Assembly: GCA_938074535.1 (NCBI GenBank) | Contig: CALJER010000039.1 | Span: forward strand, 1 to 46,797 | Direction: 5' to 3' | DNA length: 46,797 nt | Source: an uncultured archaeon | GTDB taxonomy: Archaea > Hadarchaeota > Hadarchaeia > Hadarchaeales > WYZ-LMO6 | Shown here: one piece after another, positions 1 through 7,860 of the stretch | How the letters are laid out: each line of letters opens with the position of its first letter | Position numbering within the stretch: the first letter of the stretch is position 1 | The notes under the pieces: generated by a model | What the model saw: only the letters and a program-made list of their open reading frames with translations | The model's database searches: none | What the model was told of the DNA's origin: nothing | Translations under genes and position numbers: made by a program

Positions 1-146
1 GGATCGTCTACGTCTCCTGCAACCCCGCCGCCCTCGGGAGGGACCTGGCCGGACTGAGGGGGTTCAGCCTCGAGAGGGCCCGGCCCATAGACCTCTTCGC
101 CCAGACCAAGCACGTGGAGTGCGTGGTCATGCTGGAGAGGAAGTAG
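1..146 (+). CDS. C-terminal end of RumA/TrmA-family uracil-C5 methyltransferase (partial)
   Basis: The reading frame is open from base 3 to a TAG at 144-146, giving the last 47 residues of a protein that enters from the left edge. The residues include VSCNPA near the start and DLFAQTKHVECV near the end. These are the final conserved blocks of SAM-dependent RNA uracil-C5 methyltransferases (RumA/TrmA family), in which the glutamate of the HVE motif lies close to the active site. In archaea this family includes the enzyme that makes m5U54 in the tRNA T-loop, but tRNA and rRNA specificity cannot be told from this piece. The gene ends 6 bases before the left attachment site of the island, so before integration it would have converged on tRNA-Tyr. 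Confidence 0.85.
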   Translation, partial: IVYVSCNPAALGRDLAGLRGFSLERARPIDLFAQTKHVECVVMLERK

Positions 147-152
147 GCGTAC

Positions 153-169
153 TGGTCCCGCGGGGGAGA
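153..169. repeat. Left attachment site (att), copy of the tRNA-Tyr 3' end
   Basis: These 17 bases are identical to 8280-8296, the 3' end of tRNA-Tyr: the encoded CCA, the discriminator base, the acceptor-stem 3' strand and part of the T-stem. A duplicated tRNA 3' end about 8.1 kb from the intact tRNA, with a tyrosine recombinase remnant beside the tRNA, is the standard footprint of site-specific integration. The match stops after base 169, where island sequence begins. Confidence 0.85.
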
Positions 170-240
170 GTTCATCGATGCGGTCAAAGAAGAAGGCCAA
201 GGAGCAGGGAAAGGGGGAAGGTTGCGAAACCTCTCGGTGA
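154..240 (+). pseudogene. Split 3' tail of the island integrase gene (inferred)
   Basis: If the integrase frame that runs into the right att site (codon GGT at 8281) is carried on through the identical left copy (GGT at 154), it stays open for 28 more codons to a TGA at 238-240. The encoded tail is short and basic, with a KKKAKEQGKG stretch. A frame that continues across the two att copies is what is expected if the crossover lies inside the 3' end of the integrase gene, as in SSV-type integration. A similar tail is encoded at 6105-6198. The piece has no start of its own and is probably not translated in the integrated state. Confidence 0.55.
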
Positions 241-252
241 AGAGCAGAGCAC

Positions 253-287
253 CCGCCAAATTTGGCGGTGGGTCCTTTAGCAGGACC
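253..287. terminator. Two tandem hairpins downstream of the integrase tail
   Basis: Bases 253-268 are a perfect 16-bp palindrome (CCGCCAAA and its complement). It is followed by a second hairpin with stem GGTCCT/AGGACC at 271-276 and 282-287. The pair lies just after the TGA at 240 and just beyond the 3' end of the restriction-modification gene on the other strand. A terminator role for either gene is inference; a recombination or processing site is also possible. Confidence 0.35.
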
Positions 288-289
288 CC

Positions 290-320
290 GAAAATCGAAT
301 TGGGGTCAGGGGAATTGGGT
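290..320. repeat. Left arm of a ~30-bp inverted repeat
   Basis: These 31 bases match the reverse complement of 7474-7503, with about 27 of 31 positions agreeing and the first 12 identical. The two arms enclose a 7.2-kb segment holding the restriction-modification gene, the kelch/PKD gene and the NucS-like gene. They lie inside the att direct repeats, so they are a separate, nested signal. Confidence 0.6.
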
Positions 321-336
321 TATATCATCAACAACG

Positions 337-3300
337 TTAGTGACTTCTCTCCGCCCCGCTGACCCTTCTCTCGACCATCAGCTCAACTTGCTTTTGCACA
401 TTCTCAACGTCCTCGTCTTTAATACCCAAAATCGCGGCCGCGGCTCGGTCGATCTCGTATATCTTGGGCTTGAGTTTCTCAATCTGCTCCCTGCTAGAGG
501 CACCACCGATTTCTCTTGCCTTTCGCTCGAGTTCGTCGAAAAGCTTGGCCAGCGTGTTTAGTTGTTCGTCGTTTAGTTTTCTTATATCAAGGATAGGCAT
601 TTCTCTGGCAACTTTTATTTCGAAACCTATTATCCCTCCAGGGCTTTTTCTTCCTTTGGTCTCTATGTAGGCTTGTGTAAAGCTTGAGTTAAGGAACGCT
701 AGAAGGGCCTTAATCTCATCGAGAGAGATTTCTTCCTTGGGTACAAGGGCTATTAGTGCGTGATACGTAGCTACTGGAAACCTACACCAAGTAAACCTAG
801 TCTTCCACCATCCTTGGTAGGTGGCAAGTATAGGTGCTGGAACTATCCCGCCTAAATCGTACCAACCGTGGAATATCTCTGTCTCTTTTGCCCTAACCTT
901 GGCTGCCTCGGTTTCGCTGGCCGGTTTTCCGCCTTTCCTGCTACCTCTTATCTCTGTCCTACATTCCGTTTCTCCCCATTTGATGTAGTTCTCCACCTCT
1001 TCAGGAAGGTCCATCCTCGGCTTGTGGCCTATGAACATGTAGCACTTTTCATCGGATTTGCGCATTTCTTCCCAGTCCTCCTCGGAAAATGTAAAGAAGT
1101 TCGTTTGTCTAGCGCTCGTTATGGCTGGATATATTAAAGCCTCCTTTAACGGGGCATTAGGATATGCCCACTTGTCAAGCCCAAACTCCTTTATTTTTGA
1201 GGGCGACAGATAGTGAAATTCGCTCGAGCCTGGATTTCTTACCCCCCTTATTCTGCCTGTGGATGTCAAGTAGAGATAAACAACGTTCCCATACGACGGC
1301 TCGAAAAGTTCGCCAAGTGTCGTCATTAGCGGATGTTCTGAGACATCTACGGTTTCGAAAAACATGTCTATCCATTTTTGTTCCCTGGGTAACTCCCTCT
1401 GTTTCACAAGTCTAACGGTGTACTTCTCCGATCTGCCGGTCTCTATGGCACCCAAAAGGTTATCGACATCCGCGCCTTCGACCTCACCAGGAATATGGAC
1501 AAAAGCGACCTCGTTTTCCAGTCTCTTTTCTTTGTCACTTTCTTTCTCGGCGAGGACTATGCAGGTTGTTACCAGGGCGTCTTTGAAAAGTCTAAGGGCG
1601 ACGTCTGTTATGGCTTTCACCCTGAAGTTGTCAAGAAGAAAATTCCCGAAACCGATGCCGTAGTCAGTCTGAAGCCAAGTGTTCGAGATGATCATCCCCA
1701 GCCTGCCACCTTCCTTAAGGAAATCGGTAGCATGCATTATCCAGTAGGTGTAGATTCCAGGCTCGACCCCCCTGGAGACTTGGGGGGTGAGCCCGTACTT
1801 CTTCATGAGCTTTCCTAAGCGTTTCCTGATCAACCCTTGCGTCTCTTCCGGGATCTCCGTCCACCTGGTGTACGGGGGATTTCCTATTACGGCATCAAAT
1901 TTCGGCATGACCACCTCACGCTCTTCCTCCCGCACGATCGTCTTCACCTTGTACGGGGTCAGGACCCTCTGGCCGGGCTGCAGCCTGAAGAAGTCTGACA
2001 CCAGCACGTTCAGCTTCGTGGACGGAACCCTGATGTTCTTGATCGAAACCCCCATGGCGGAAAGATGGGCCGGAAAGGGGTTTATATCAAGGGCGTAGAG
2101 CTGCCCTAAGATCTGCTCATGATCGGAGGGTCGAACGAGGCGCAGGTCTTTTTCTCCCCTTTTCAGCTCGAAGAGTCTCCTGTAGGCCTGCAGGAGAAAG
2201 CCCCCGCTGCCCACACCCGGATCCAGTACAACGTCGTCAGGACTTCTGATGCACCAGCGGGTTATGAACTCGCAAACCCACAGTGGCGTGTAGAACTGGC
2301 CGAGCTGATGCCTCTCCTCTGGCGGGATGAGGACCTCGTAGATATAGCCGATCTGATCCCCTATCTTGACGATGTCAATGCTTTCGAGGTCGTAGACGAA
2401 ATCGTTGATATATTCCATCAGGTCTGGGTCATCGGGGATTGGAAGCTGGTCATACACCCCGGTGCGGAAGATGGGCTCGAAATCACGGGTTGCTTCAACG
2501 GCTCTGTCGAAATTATACTTTAAACTCTCCTTGAACCTAACCACCGAGGACGAGTCGAGTGAAACCATCGGAGGCAGTTTGTAGCTCCTTTCCAGCACTT
2601 TGCGAAAAATGAGCTTGTTCATGAGCACGTATGCCATCATGCGCGCCAGATTTCTGGCGGTTTGGGGTAGGTCCTCAGGCCCCGTTTTGTACCCCAGTTT
2701 TTCCACCTCTTTCCTGAAAACCCTGTCCTCCTTTAACTGTGCCTCCAGGCGAGGCAGGCACTTCTCAGCCAAGGTCCTGACAAATTCCCTGAACCTTTCC
2801 ATCATGGCCTCGGTCGGCTCCGGTTTGGTGAACCTTTTCTCCGCGTATTCCTTGGCAAGCCTGTCAATCAAATCCTCGACAAATTCAGCACTCATCGAGA
2901 GTTTCTGAGGTTTGCCCACCATGTAGCTCTCGAGTATAGAAAAGTAGTTTCGCCCGATGGCACTTCTGTAATCCCTTTTCATCAGGGCCTCTCGGTTGAT
3001 GTATCTTTCGATGTCTTTTGGAACCCTAAAGACAGCGATGAACTCAGGATTTGCCGTGGCGACAAAGGGGATTTCGTGCTCCGGGTGTGAGCGCTTCCAG
3101 AGCGCGGCGTAGGACATTACCTGGCCTACAACCGAAGCATCCAGTGGATCGAACAAGGCACCCCTGCCGACCTTCCGTTTGGTCTCGATGAACATGAAGG
3201 GGATTTCGCCCCGCATGAAGACCACGAGGTCCGCTTCCCTGCCGTCCACGGGGTAATCCCTCTCGACGTGGGTTATCTCGACCCCGTGAAACCTGCGCTC

Positions 3301-3360
3301 CTTGGTCACCTTTTCAATCAGGTCTTTGAGAGCATCCTGAAGCCTGGCCTCGCGCTCCAT
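337..3360 (-). CDS. Single-chain restriction-modification enzyme (type IIG / Eco57I-like)
   Basis: This 1007-residue protein combines a nuclease and an adenine-specific DNA methyltransferase. Near the N-terminus is a PD-(D/E)XK-type core (D44, then E59-T-K61 in FIETKRK). A helical linker follows, then the methyltransferase: GQFYTP at about 353, SAM motif I DPGVGSGGF at about 380 and catalytic motif IV NPPY at about 494. The long C-terminal part is expected to recognise the target sequence, so one chain could cut and methylate, as in type IIG enzymes. The ATG at 3360 is preferred over a GTG five codons upstream because GGGGAGG lies just ahead of it. The gene is less GC-rich than its surroundings, ends 17 bases from an inverted repeat and lies inside the tRNA-Tyr island, so it was probably transferred. 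The recognition sequence cannot be read from the protein. Confidence 0.85.
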   Translation of the reverse strand: MEREARLQDALKDLIEKVTKERRFHGVEITHVERDYPVDGREADLVVFMRGEIPFMFIETKRKVGRGALFDPLDASVVGQVMSYAALWKRSHPEHEIPFVATANPEFIAVFRVPKDIERYINREALMKRDYRSAIGRNYFSILESYMVGKPQKLSMSAEFVEDLIDRLAKEYAEKRFTKPEPTEAMMERFREFVRTLAEKCLPRLEAQLKEDRVFRKEVEKLGYKTGPEDLPQTARNLARMMAYVLMNKLIFRKVLERSYKLPPMVSLDSSSVVRFKESLKYNFDRAVEATRDFEPIFRTGVYDQLPIPDDPDLMEYINDFVYDLESIDIVKIGDQIGYIYEVLIPPEERHQLGQFYTPLWVCEFITRWCIRSPDDVVLDPGVGSGGFLLQAYRRLFELKRGEKDLRLVRPSDHEQILGQLYALDINPFPAHLSAMGVSIKNIRVPSTKLNVLVSDFFRLQPGQRVLTPYKVKTIVREEEREVVMPKFDAVIGNPPYTRWTEIPEETQGLIRKRLGKLMKKYGLTPQVSRGVEPGIYTYWIMHATDFLKEGGRLGMIISNTWLQTDYGIGFGNFLLDNFRVKAITDVALRLFKDALVTTCIVLAEKESDKEKRLENEVAFVHIPGEVEGADVDNLLGAIETGRSEKYTVRLVKQRELPREQKWIDMFFETVDVSEHPLMTTLGELFEPSYGNVVYLYLTSTGRIRGVRNPGSSEFHYLSPSKIKEFGLDKWAYPNAPLKEALIYPAITSARQTNFFTFSEEDWEEMRKSDEKCYMFIGHKPRMDLPEEVENYIKWGETECRTEIRGSRKGGKPASETEAAKVRAKETEIFHGWYDLGGIVPAPILATYQGWWKTRFTWCRFPVATYHALIALVPKEEISLDEIKALLAFLNSSFTQAYIETKGRKSPGGIIGFEIKVAREMPILDIRKLNDEQLNTLAKLFDELERKAREIGGASSREQIEKLKPKIYEIDRAAAAILGIKDEDVENVQKQVELMVERRVSGAERSH

Positions 3361-3776
3361 CTTCAACCTCCCCACAAAAATGCTGGGTCCATATCCCTCT
3401 TTCTCCCCCTCGGATACTGCGTCATCCTCCCATTTCTACCCTCGGAATCTGCCTTTAACTATCTCTTGGATGTCGCGAACAAGGAAAGATTTGGCGAACT
3501 GGATCGAGGGCAGATAGCCTAGGTAGGGGTCAAGGTGGGCAAGCATTCAGGTAAGGGTAAAAGCATAGCTATCCCCTCTAGAAATCGGGCGGGCGAAGCT
3601 GGTTCAGGCTTTTTGTGCCCCATAAGTGACTCGCTGTGGTTGGTGCCGGGAGCGGAGGCCAGCCGGTTTAGGGTTCTCGGTCCCCACCCAAGGATTTATT
3701 TTTGAACTCCAACGATTAACACGGTGCACACGGGCACCGACAAGTCCGGCTACCGGGAGAGTGGGCGGACCCCCCC
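3361..3776. other. Gene-free spacer between divergent R-M and kelch/PKD genes
   Basis: No convincing coding frame is visible in these 416 bases. An A/T-rich stretch at about 3693-3703 (TTTATTTTTG) could be the promoter box of the kelch/PKD gene. A TTTAAC-containing stretch near 3451-3460 could serve the R-M gene on the other strand. The composition is mixed, and part of the region may be decayed gene sequence. Confidence 0.35.
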
Positions 3777-6034
3777 TTGCCATCCCAGGCTCCTGATCCC
3801 CTCCTCACCCTCCTGCTGCTCTGCTCCCTCCTCCCGCTTGTCTGGCCGGCCTCAGCGGCCGGCGGGTGGGCGGAGAGGGCCCCCACCCCCGCCTCGGGGG
3901 GCTACGGCCAGGCCGTGGTGGGGGCTGGCAGTTTCGTCTACGTGGTAAGGTGCCTGTACGCGAGTAGCGAAGTCCAGTTCTGGAGATACAGCCCGTCCGC
4001 GAACTCCTGGGAGAGCCTGACCACGGGCCTGGCGGCGGGGACCTTCAGGAACGGGACCGCCCTGGCCTGGGACGGGGGGGGACTTCATGTACGCCCTGGC
4101 GGGGGCGCGCTACGAGGACGCGGACCGCAGGCTCTTCCTGCGCTACCGCCTCTCCACCGGCACCTGGGAGTACCTGCCCGAAACGCCCGGGCCGCAGGGG
4201 GCCGGGAACGCCCTGGTCTGGTCGGGCTGGGACGGGAAGCTCTACGCCTTCCTGGGGAGCAGCCAGCACGGGACCGTCTTCGCCCGCTACGATCCCCAGT
4301 CGGTGTCCTGGGTGCTGAGAGCTGACCCGCCCGGGGGCGTCGACGACGGGGCCTCCCTCGCGTGGGCGGGAGGAAGGTTCCTCTACGCCCTGAGGGGCGA
4401 GTACCACGAGAGCTCCCCCCTCCGGGACTTCTGGCGCTACGACATCGAAACGGACACCTGGAGCGCCCTCAGCCCCATCCCCGACCCCGGGGGGGTGGGG
4501 GACGGGGGCTCGCTCCTGTGGATAGGGAACTTCCTGGGCGACCAGGCCGACTACCTCTACGCCCTAGGGGGAGGGGCCTGCGACGAGGCCCCAGGGTACG
4601 GGTTCTACCGCTACAGGATCTCCACCGACACCTGGGAGACCCTGGAGAGCCTCCCCTACCCCGTGGGGTACTACAACGGGAACAGGCTGGCCTACGCCTC
4701 CGGCAGCATCTTCTACTGGCAGGGAACCCCCTCCACCTGGAGCGGCGGGGGCGCGAGGTTTTGCGCGTACCCGGTCTCTGCCCCGGCGAACAACCCGCCG
4801 GTCCTGAGCTCCGGGAGCGTCTCGCCAACATCTGGCACGACGGACACGACCTTCACCTACGAGGTCACCTACACGGATGCGGACGGGGACGCTCCCTCCT
4901 ACGTGAGGGTCTACATCGACGGCGTTGGGTACCCCATGATCAAAGTCAGCGGCACGTACTCTGGGGGAGCCGTCTACCGCTACACCACCACCCTCGGCGC
5001 GGGCCCGCACACCTACTACTTCGCGGCGAGCGACGGCACCGACTCCGCGAGGCTGCCTTCGAGCGGGTCCTACTCGGGGCCCACCGTGGGGACCGCCAAC
5101 ACCCCACCAACTCTGAGTTATGGAGGTGTTTCTCCCTCCTCGGGGGCGATTGGCACGACATTCACGTATGAGGTCACCTACACGGACGCGGACGGGGATG
5201 CTCCATCGTATGTCAATGTTTACATCGACGGGGTTCCGTACTCCATGAGCAGGGCGAGCGGGACCTACACGGAGGGCGCCCTCTACCGGTACGCCACGAG
5301 TTCGCTCGGCGCCGGCTCCCACACATACTACTTTGAGGCGAGCGACAACAGGGGGGCGGGGGCCAGGCTGCCCGCGAGCGGGAGCTTCAGCGGACCCACG
5401 GTGGGGGTGCGGGGCAGCCCGCCCACCGCGTCGTTCGGCTACTCCCCCGCTTCCCCCACCACCGAGGACACCGTCCAGTTCACCGACCGGTCCACCGACA
5501 ACGACGGCACGATCGTCTCCTGGTGGTGGGATTTCGGCGACGGGGAGACGAGCACCCTGCAGAACCCCTCCCACAGGTACTCCAGGAGCGGCACGTACAT
5601 CGTGACCCTCAAGATAACCGACAACGAGGGGATGGAGGACTACGCCTTCCAGGCGATCACCGTCACCTCCCCGGCGCCCGAGGTCGCGTTCACGTTTACC
5701 GGCCCCTGGCGGAGAGCCCCTCGCCGGCGTCACGATCTACTACGGCTTCTCGGAGGGAGAGGAAACCGAGGTGCTCGGCACCACCGATGCCCAGGGCAGG
5801 ATCACCTGCAGGGATCCGGGCTTCCTCGGCCGGACCCTGTACTTCAGGAGCGAAAACGGAAGGTTCGCGGGAAGTTCCTACGTCGGTTCGGCGGAAGAGG
5901 CGAGCGTCTCGCTCGTAGGGGTTCCGAAGAAGGGCCCCGGCCTCGGTTGCGGTATTGTGGGGTTGGTCCTTTTTGCGTTTATCGCGTTTGTAGCTTACCG
6001 GATTATCCGTCGCATAAGACAAACCCTTCTTTGA
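3777..6034 (+). pseudogene. Surface protein with kelch-like and PKD domains, broken by two frameshifts
   Basis: Three consecutive reading frames together encode one recognisable protein of about 751 residues. The pieces are a hydrophobic signal peptide (LLTLLLLCSLLPLVW), kelch-like beta-propeller repeats (W-RY-D-TDTW patterns), two tandem Ig-like modules, a PKD domain (residues WDFGDGETS) and a C-terminal transmembrane helix with a basic RIIRRIR end. The breaks fall in a run of eight G at 4074-4081 and a run of four C at 5703-5706; removing one base from each restores the full frame. The design is that of a cell-surface protein anchored at its C-terminus. The start is uncertain: TTG at 3777 has no ribosome-binding site. 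Either the gene is recently inactivated or the breaks are homopolymer sequencing or assembly errors. Confidence 0.7.
4798..5406 (+). repeat. Tandem duplicated ~100-residue module in the kelch/PKD gene
   Basis: Two copies, about 4798-5094 and 5101-5406, are similar in both DNA and protein. Both contain TFTYEVTYTDADGDAPSYV, then a YIDGV strand, SGTY, LGAG.HTYYF and SG..SGPTVG. They look like adjacent immunoglobulin-fold modules from a recent internal duplication, and they precede the PKD domain. Confidence 0.85.
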
Positions 6035-6104
6035 GCAATAGAATCTCACCCTCTTCGCCCTTGATTTCGCCCTTTCACTCTCCAAGGGGTATTTCACACT
6101 ATTC

Positions 6105-6198
6105 CTGTGGGCGGGGAGGGGTTTCATCGATACGGTTAAGGAAGAAGGGAAAAAGGAGGGCCGGGGAAGGGGGGGGAGATCAGGGGGTGTTGCCTTGA
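6105..6198 (+). pseudogene. Second, diverged copy of the integrase 3' tail and att region
   Basis: The stretch from about 6111 resembles 161-222 at the left end: both read TCATCGAT, one base, CGGT, then a purine-rich run with GAAGAAGG. Translated in the matching frame it gives SSIRLRKKGKRRAGEG and a TGA at 6196-6198, against SSMRSKKKAKEQGKGEG at the left end. The preceding bases are GC-rich like the att core but clearly diverged. I read it as the tail of a second integrase gene left at an old junction. The similarity is direct; the interpretation is inferred. Confidence 0.45.
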
Positions 6199-6314
6199 GG
6201 GCGAAGGGGTGAGCTCCATTCTGACGCTCCTGCTAGTGATGGTATAATGCGCGAAACGGAGGAGATTTCAACCTCTTTTGGAGTCACGAAACAAAAGTAA
6301 ACTTTTGTCGTGTT

Positions 6315-7364
6315 TCAAGCGTTCCGCTCTGATGACTTGATCAAAGGAGTATCGCTCAGCTCAAATTTTATAGCATAGTACTTTAGTTTGACCTTGTTCG
6401 CGACTTCTTTAACCGCATAATTAAGGTTCTCGTCAGATTCATGAGTGACTAATATTCCCTTGACCTCTTTCTCCCCCGCCATTTTTTCCCTAACCCACCC
6501 CATGTATCTGAGCAACTGGCCCAAAGCCCTCTCATCTGCTATTCCCTTTTTCAGTTCCACCACAACGAAATTTCCACTCTCGTCTCTACAGAGAAGGTCA
6601 ATCCTACCAACACCAGTTTGGTATTCGGTATTCAAAACAGAAAGCCCTCTTTCTATCGCTTCAGGATGTAGACTCAAGTACTCTCTTAACTCCCTTTCGG
6701 CTTCGAGCGGAACTCTTAACTCCCTTTCGGCTTCGAGCGGAACTTGTTCGCTTTCGGATTCCTCCTTTGTGGGTGTGGGGGAAAGTTTCTCCTTCCAAAC
6801 CCACCAAAGGAAGCTGTCAAGCGTTATGAGATCCACACCCAACTCCGAACATAATTTTTCTTCCGCCTCAATTATCTCTCTATATTTCTCGCCGTAGGTA
6901 CCTCTCAACTTGCCAATCCTCCCAATTGCTCGTAAAACAGTCTCTTTCGGGCCACTCCAGAAAGGGTATTTTTTTGGATCCCGAAGGAATAGAATCATCG
7001 TGGCTGTGACGTGACCTATACCTGGACATTCCAAGGCTTCATTAAGCCTTTTTTCTATGTCTCTACCTTCATCAATCAACACTCTGATTGCGGATTTCGT
7101 TCTCTCCAAGTCTTCCACTAAACGTAACACTAAACGTAAGGCAACTCTTTTTTGTAGTTCCGGTATTTGATTTTCCTCAAAGTTCAGCAACTTAAAGATG
7201 GTTTCCCCTGTTAAACCGTCAAGGTTCTCCGGAGCCAAGAGTCGACCGAGTTTCTCGCAGGCCTCTCTTCTTCTTTTTATCCAAGCGTGAACATTCCCAA
7301 CAAGTTCGGCCTCGGTTTCTGGGCGCATAAATTCCTGAAAAAGAGCGCCGATGTCTAACACCAT
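6315..7364 (-). CDS. NucS-like (PD-(D/E)XK) nuclease with novel N-terminal domain
   Basis: The 349-residue protein ends in a nuclease domain like that of NucS/EndoMS: GVGRIDLLCRD, then FVVVELKKG, then a QLLRYMGWV helix, supplying the D and E-x-K metal ligands. The first 200 residues are helical and contain CPGIGHVTATMILFL, a helix-hairpin-helix-like signature, and PKKYPFW, a pattern found in some restriction-associated proteins. A linker joins the two and carries an exact 10-residue duplication. The ATG at 7364 follows GGAGGTAAAA directly; an ATG four codons earlier overlaps that site. The gene is more AT-rich than the host genes and sits in the island, so a DNA-defence role is likely. It is not a canonical NucS, because the N-terminal half differs. 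The substrate is unknown. Confidence 0.65.
   Translation of the reverse strand: MVLDIGALFQEFMRPETEAELVGNVHAWIKRRREACEKLGRLLAPENLDGLTGETIFKLLNFEENQIPELQKRVALRLVLRLVEDLERTKSAIRVLIDEGRDIEKRLNEALECPGIGHVTATMILFLRDPKKYPFWSGPKETVLRAIGRIGKLRGTYGEKYREIIEAEEKLCSELGVDLITLDSFLWWVWKEKLSPTPTKEESESEQVPLEAERELRVPLEAERELREYLSLHPEAIERGLSVLNTEYQTGVGRIDLLCRDESGNFVVVELKKGIADERALGQLLRYMGWVREKMAGEKEVKGILVTHESDENLNYAVKEVANKVKLKYYAIKFELSDTPLIKSSERNA
6683..6742. repeat. Exact 2 x 30-bp tandem repeat in the NucS-like gene
   Basis: Bases 6683-6712 and 6713-6742 are identical. In the protein they encode two copies of VPLEAERELR in the charged linker before the nuclease domain. Perfect identity implies a very recent in-frame duplication, and gain or loss of units would change only linker length. 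Confidence 0.95.
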
Positions 7365-7473
7365 TTTTACCTCCATTTAGACTAATTTTTTGCTAGGTAC
7401 TTAAATTTTTCTAAAAGACCACTCGACCTAACATTATTTAACCCACTCTCCCTTTGACCATTGACCTATTCTG

Positions 7474-7503
7474 ACCCAAATTCCTGACCCTAATTCGATT
7501 TTC
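7474..7503. repeat. Right arm of the ~30-bp inverted repeat
   Basis: This is the reverse-complement partner of 290-320. It lies upstream of the NucS-like gene. No target-site duplication is obvious outside the two arms by eye. Confidence 0.6.
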
Positions 7504-7588
7504 AGGCTTTCGGGCGGGGAGGAACGGGAAAAATGTAATCACGTTTCTAGGCCCCGAAAACGCATCCGATGTTCAAAACTCGAGTGCT

Positions 7589-7610
7589 ATTAAAATGTTT
7601 CCATTTTAAT
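7589..7610. promoter_or_regulatory. AT-rich perfect dyad
   Basis: ATTAAAATG and CATTTTAAT form a perfect 9-bp inverted repeat around a 4-base centre. It stands out in otherwise GC-rich DNA, in the 240-base stretch without a clear gene before 7659. It could be an operator, a promoter-associated site or part of an old replication or att region. No function can be assigned. Confidence 0.35.
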
Positions 7611-7658
7611 GGAACCGAGAAAAAGAAGCCGTTTTGCGGGCTTTTCCCTCCGCTTCCT

Positions 7659-7860
7659 TTATTCACTTTGGGCCGGGGCGGATCCCTCCAGCCGAGTCAA
7701 GAGCTCCGCAGGGGTCATCCCCATGCTGGGGGCCGTCTTTATCGCCCACTCCAGCCAAGCCATCGGGCTGCCCTTCTCCTTCAGCTCCCTGTACTGCTGA
7801 ACCAGCTCCTCCAGTTTCTTTTTCCGCTCCTCCTCCCTGGTGGCCTTCAAGGAGAAAGTC
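7659..7860 (-). pseudogene. 3' fragment of an unrecognised gene
   Basis: On the minus strand a plausible coding stretch ends at a stop at 7659. Its protein has a charged helix (REEERKKKLEELVQQYREL) followed by MAWLEWAIKTAPSMGMTPAEL. I do not recognise the family. Upstream of about 7860 the frame overlaps, antisense, the integrase fragment, which is the better supported coding call there. The gene therefore seems to have lost its 5' end at a junction near 7850. It could instead be a tiny intact gene with a non-ATG start. Confidence 0.35.

Noticed and set aside
7377..7588. Possible small gene between the NucS-like gene and the integrase region
   Set aside because: No frame with a start, ribosome-binding site and protein-like composition is visible. 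It contains only the inverted-repeat arm.
7609..7800. 63-residue plus-strand frame beginning at an ATG inside the AT-rich dyad
   Set aside because: It is antisense to a better coding stretch, has no ribosome-binding site and shows no recognisable domain.
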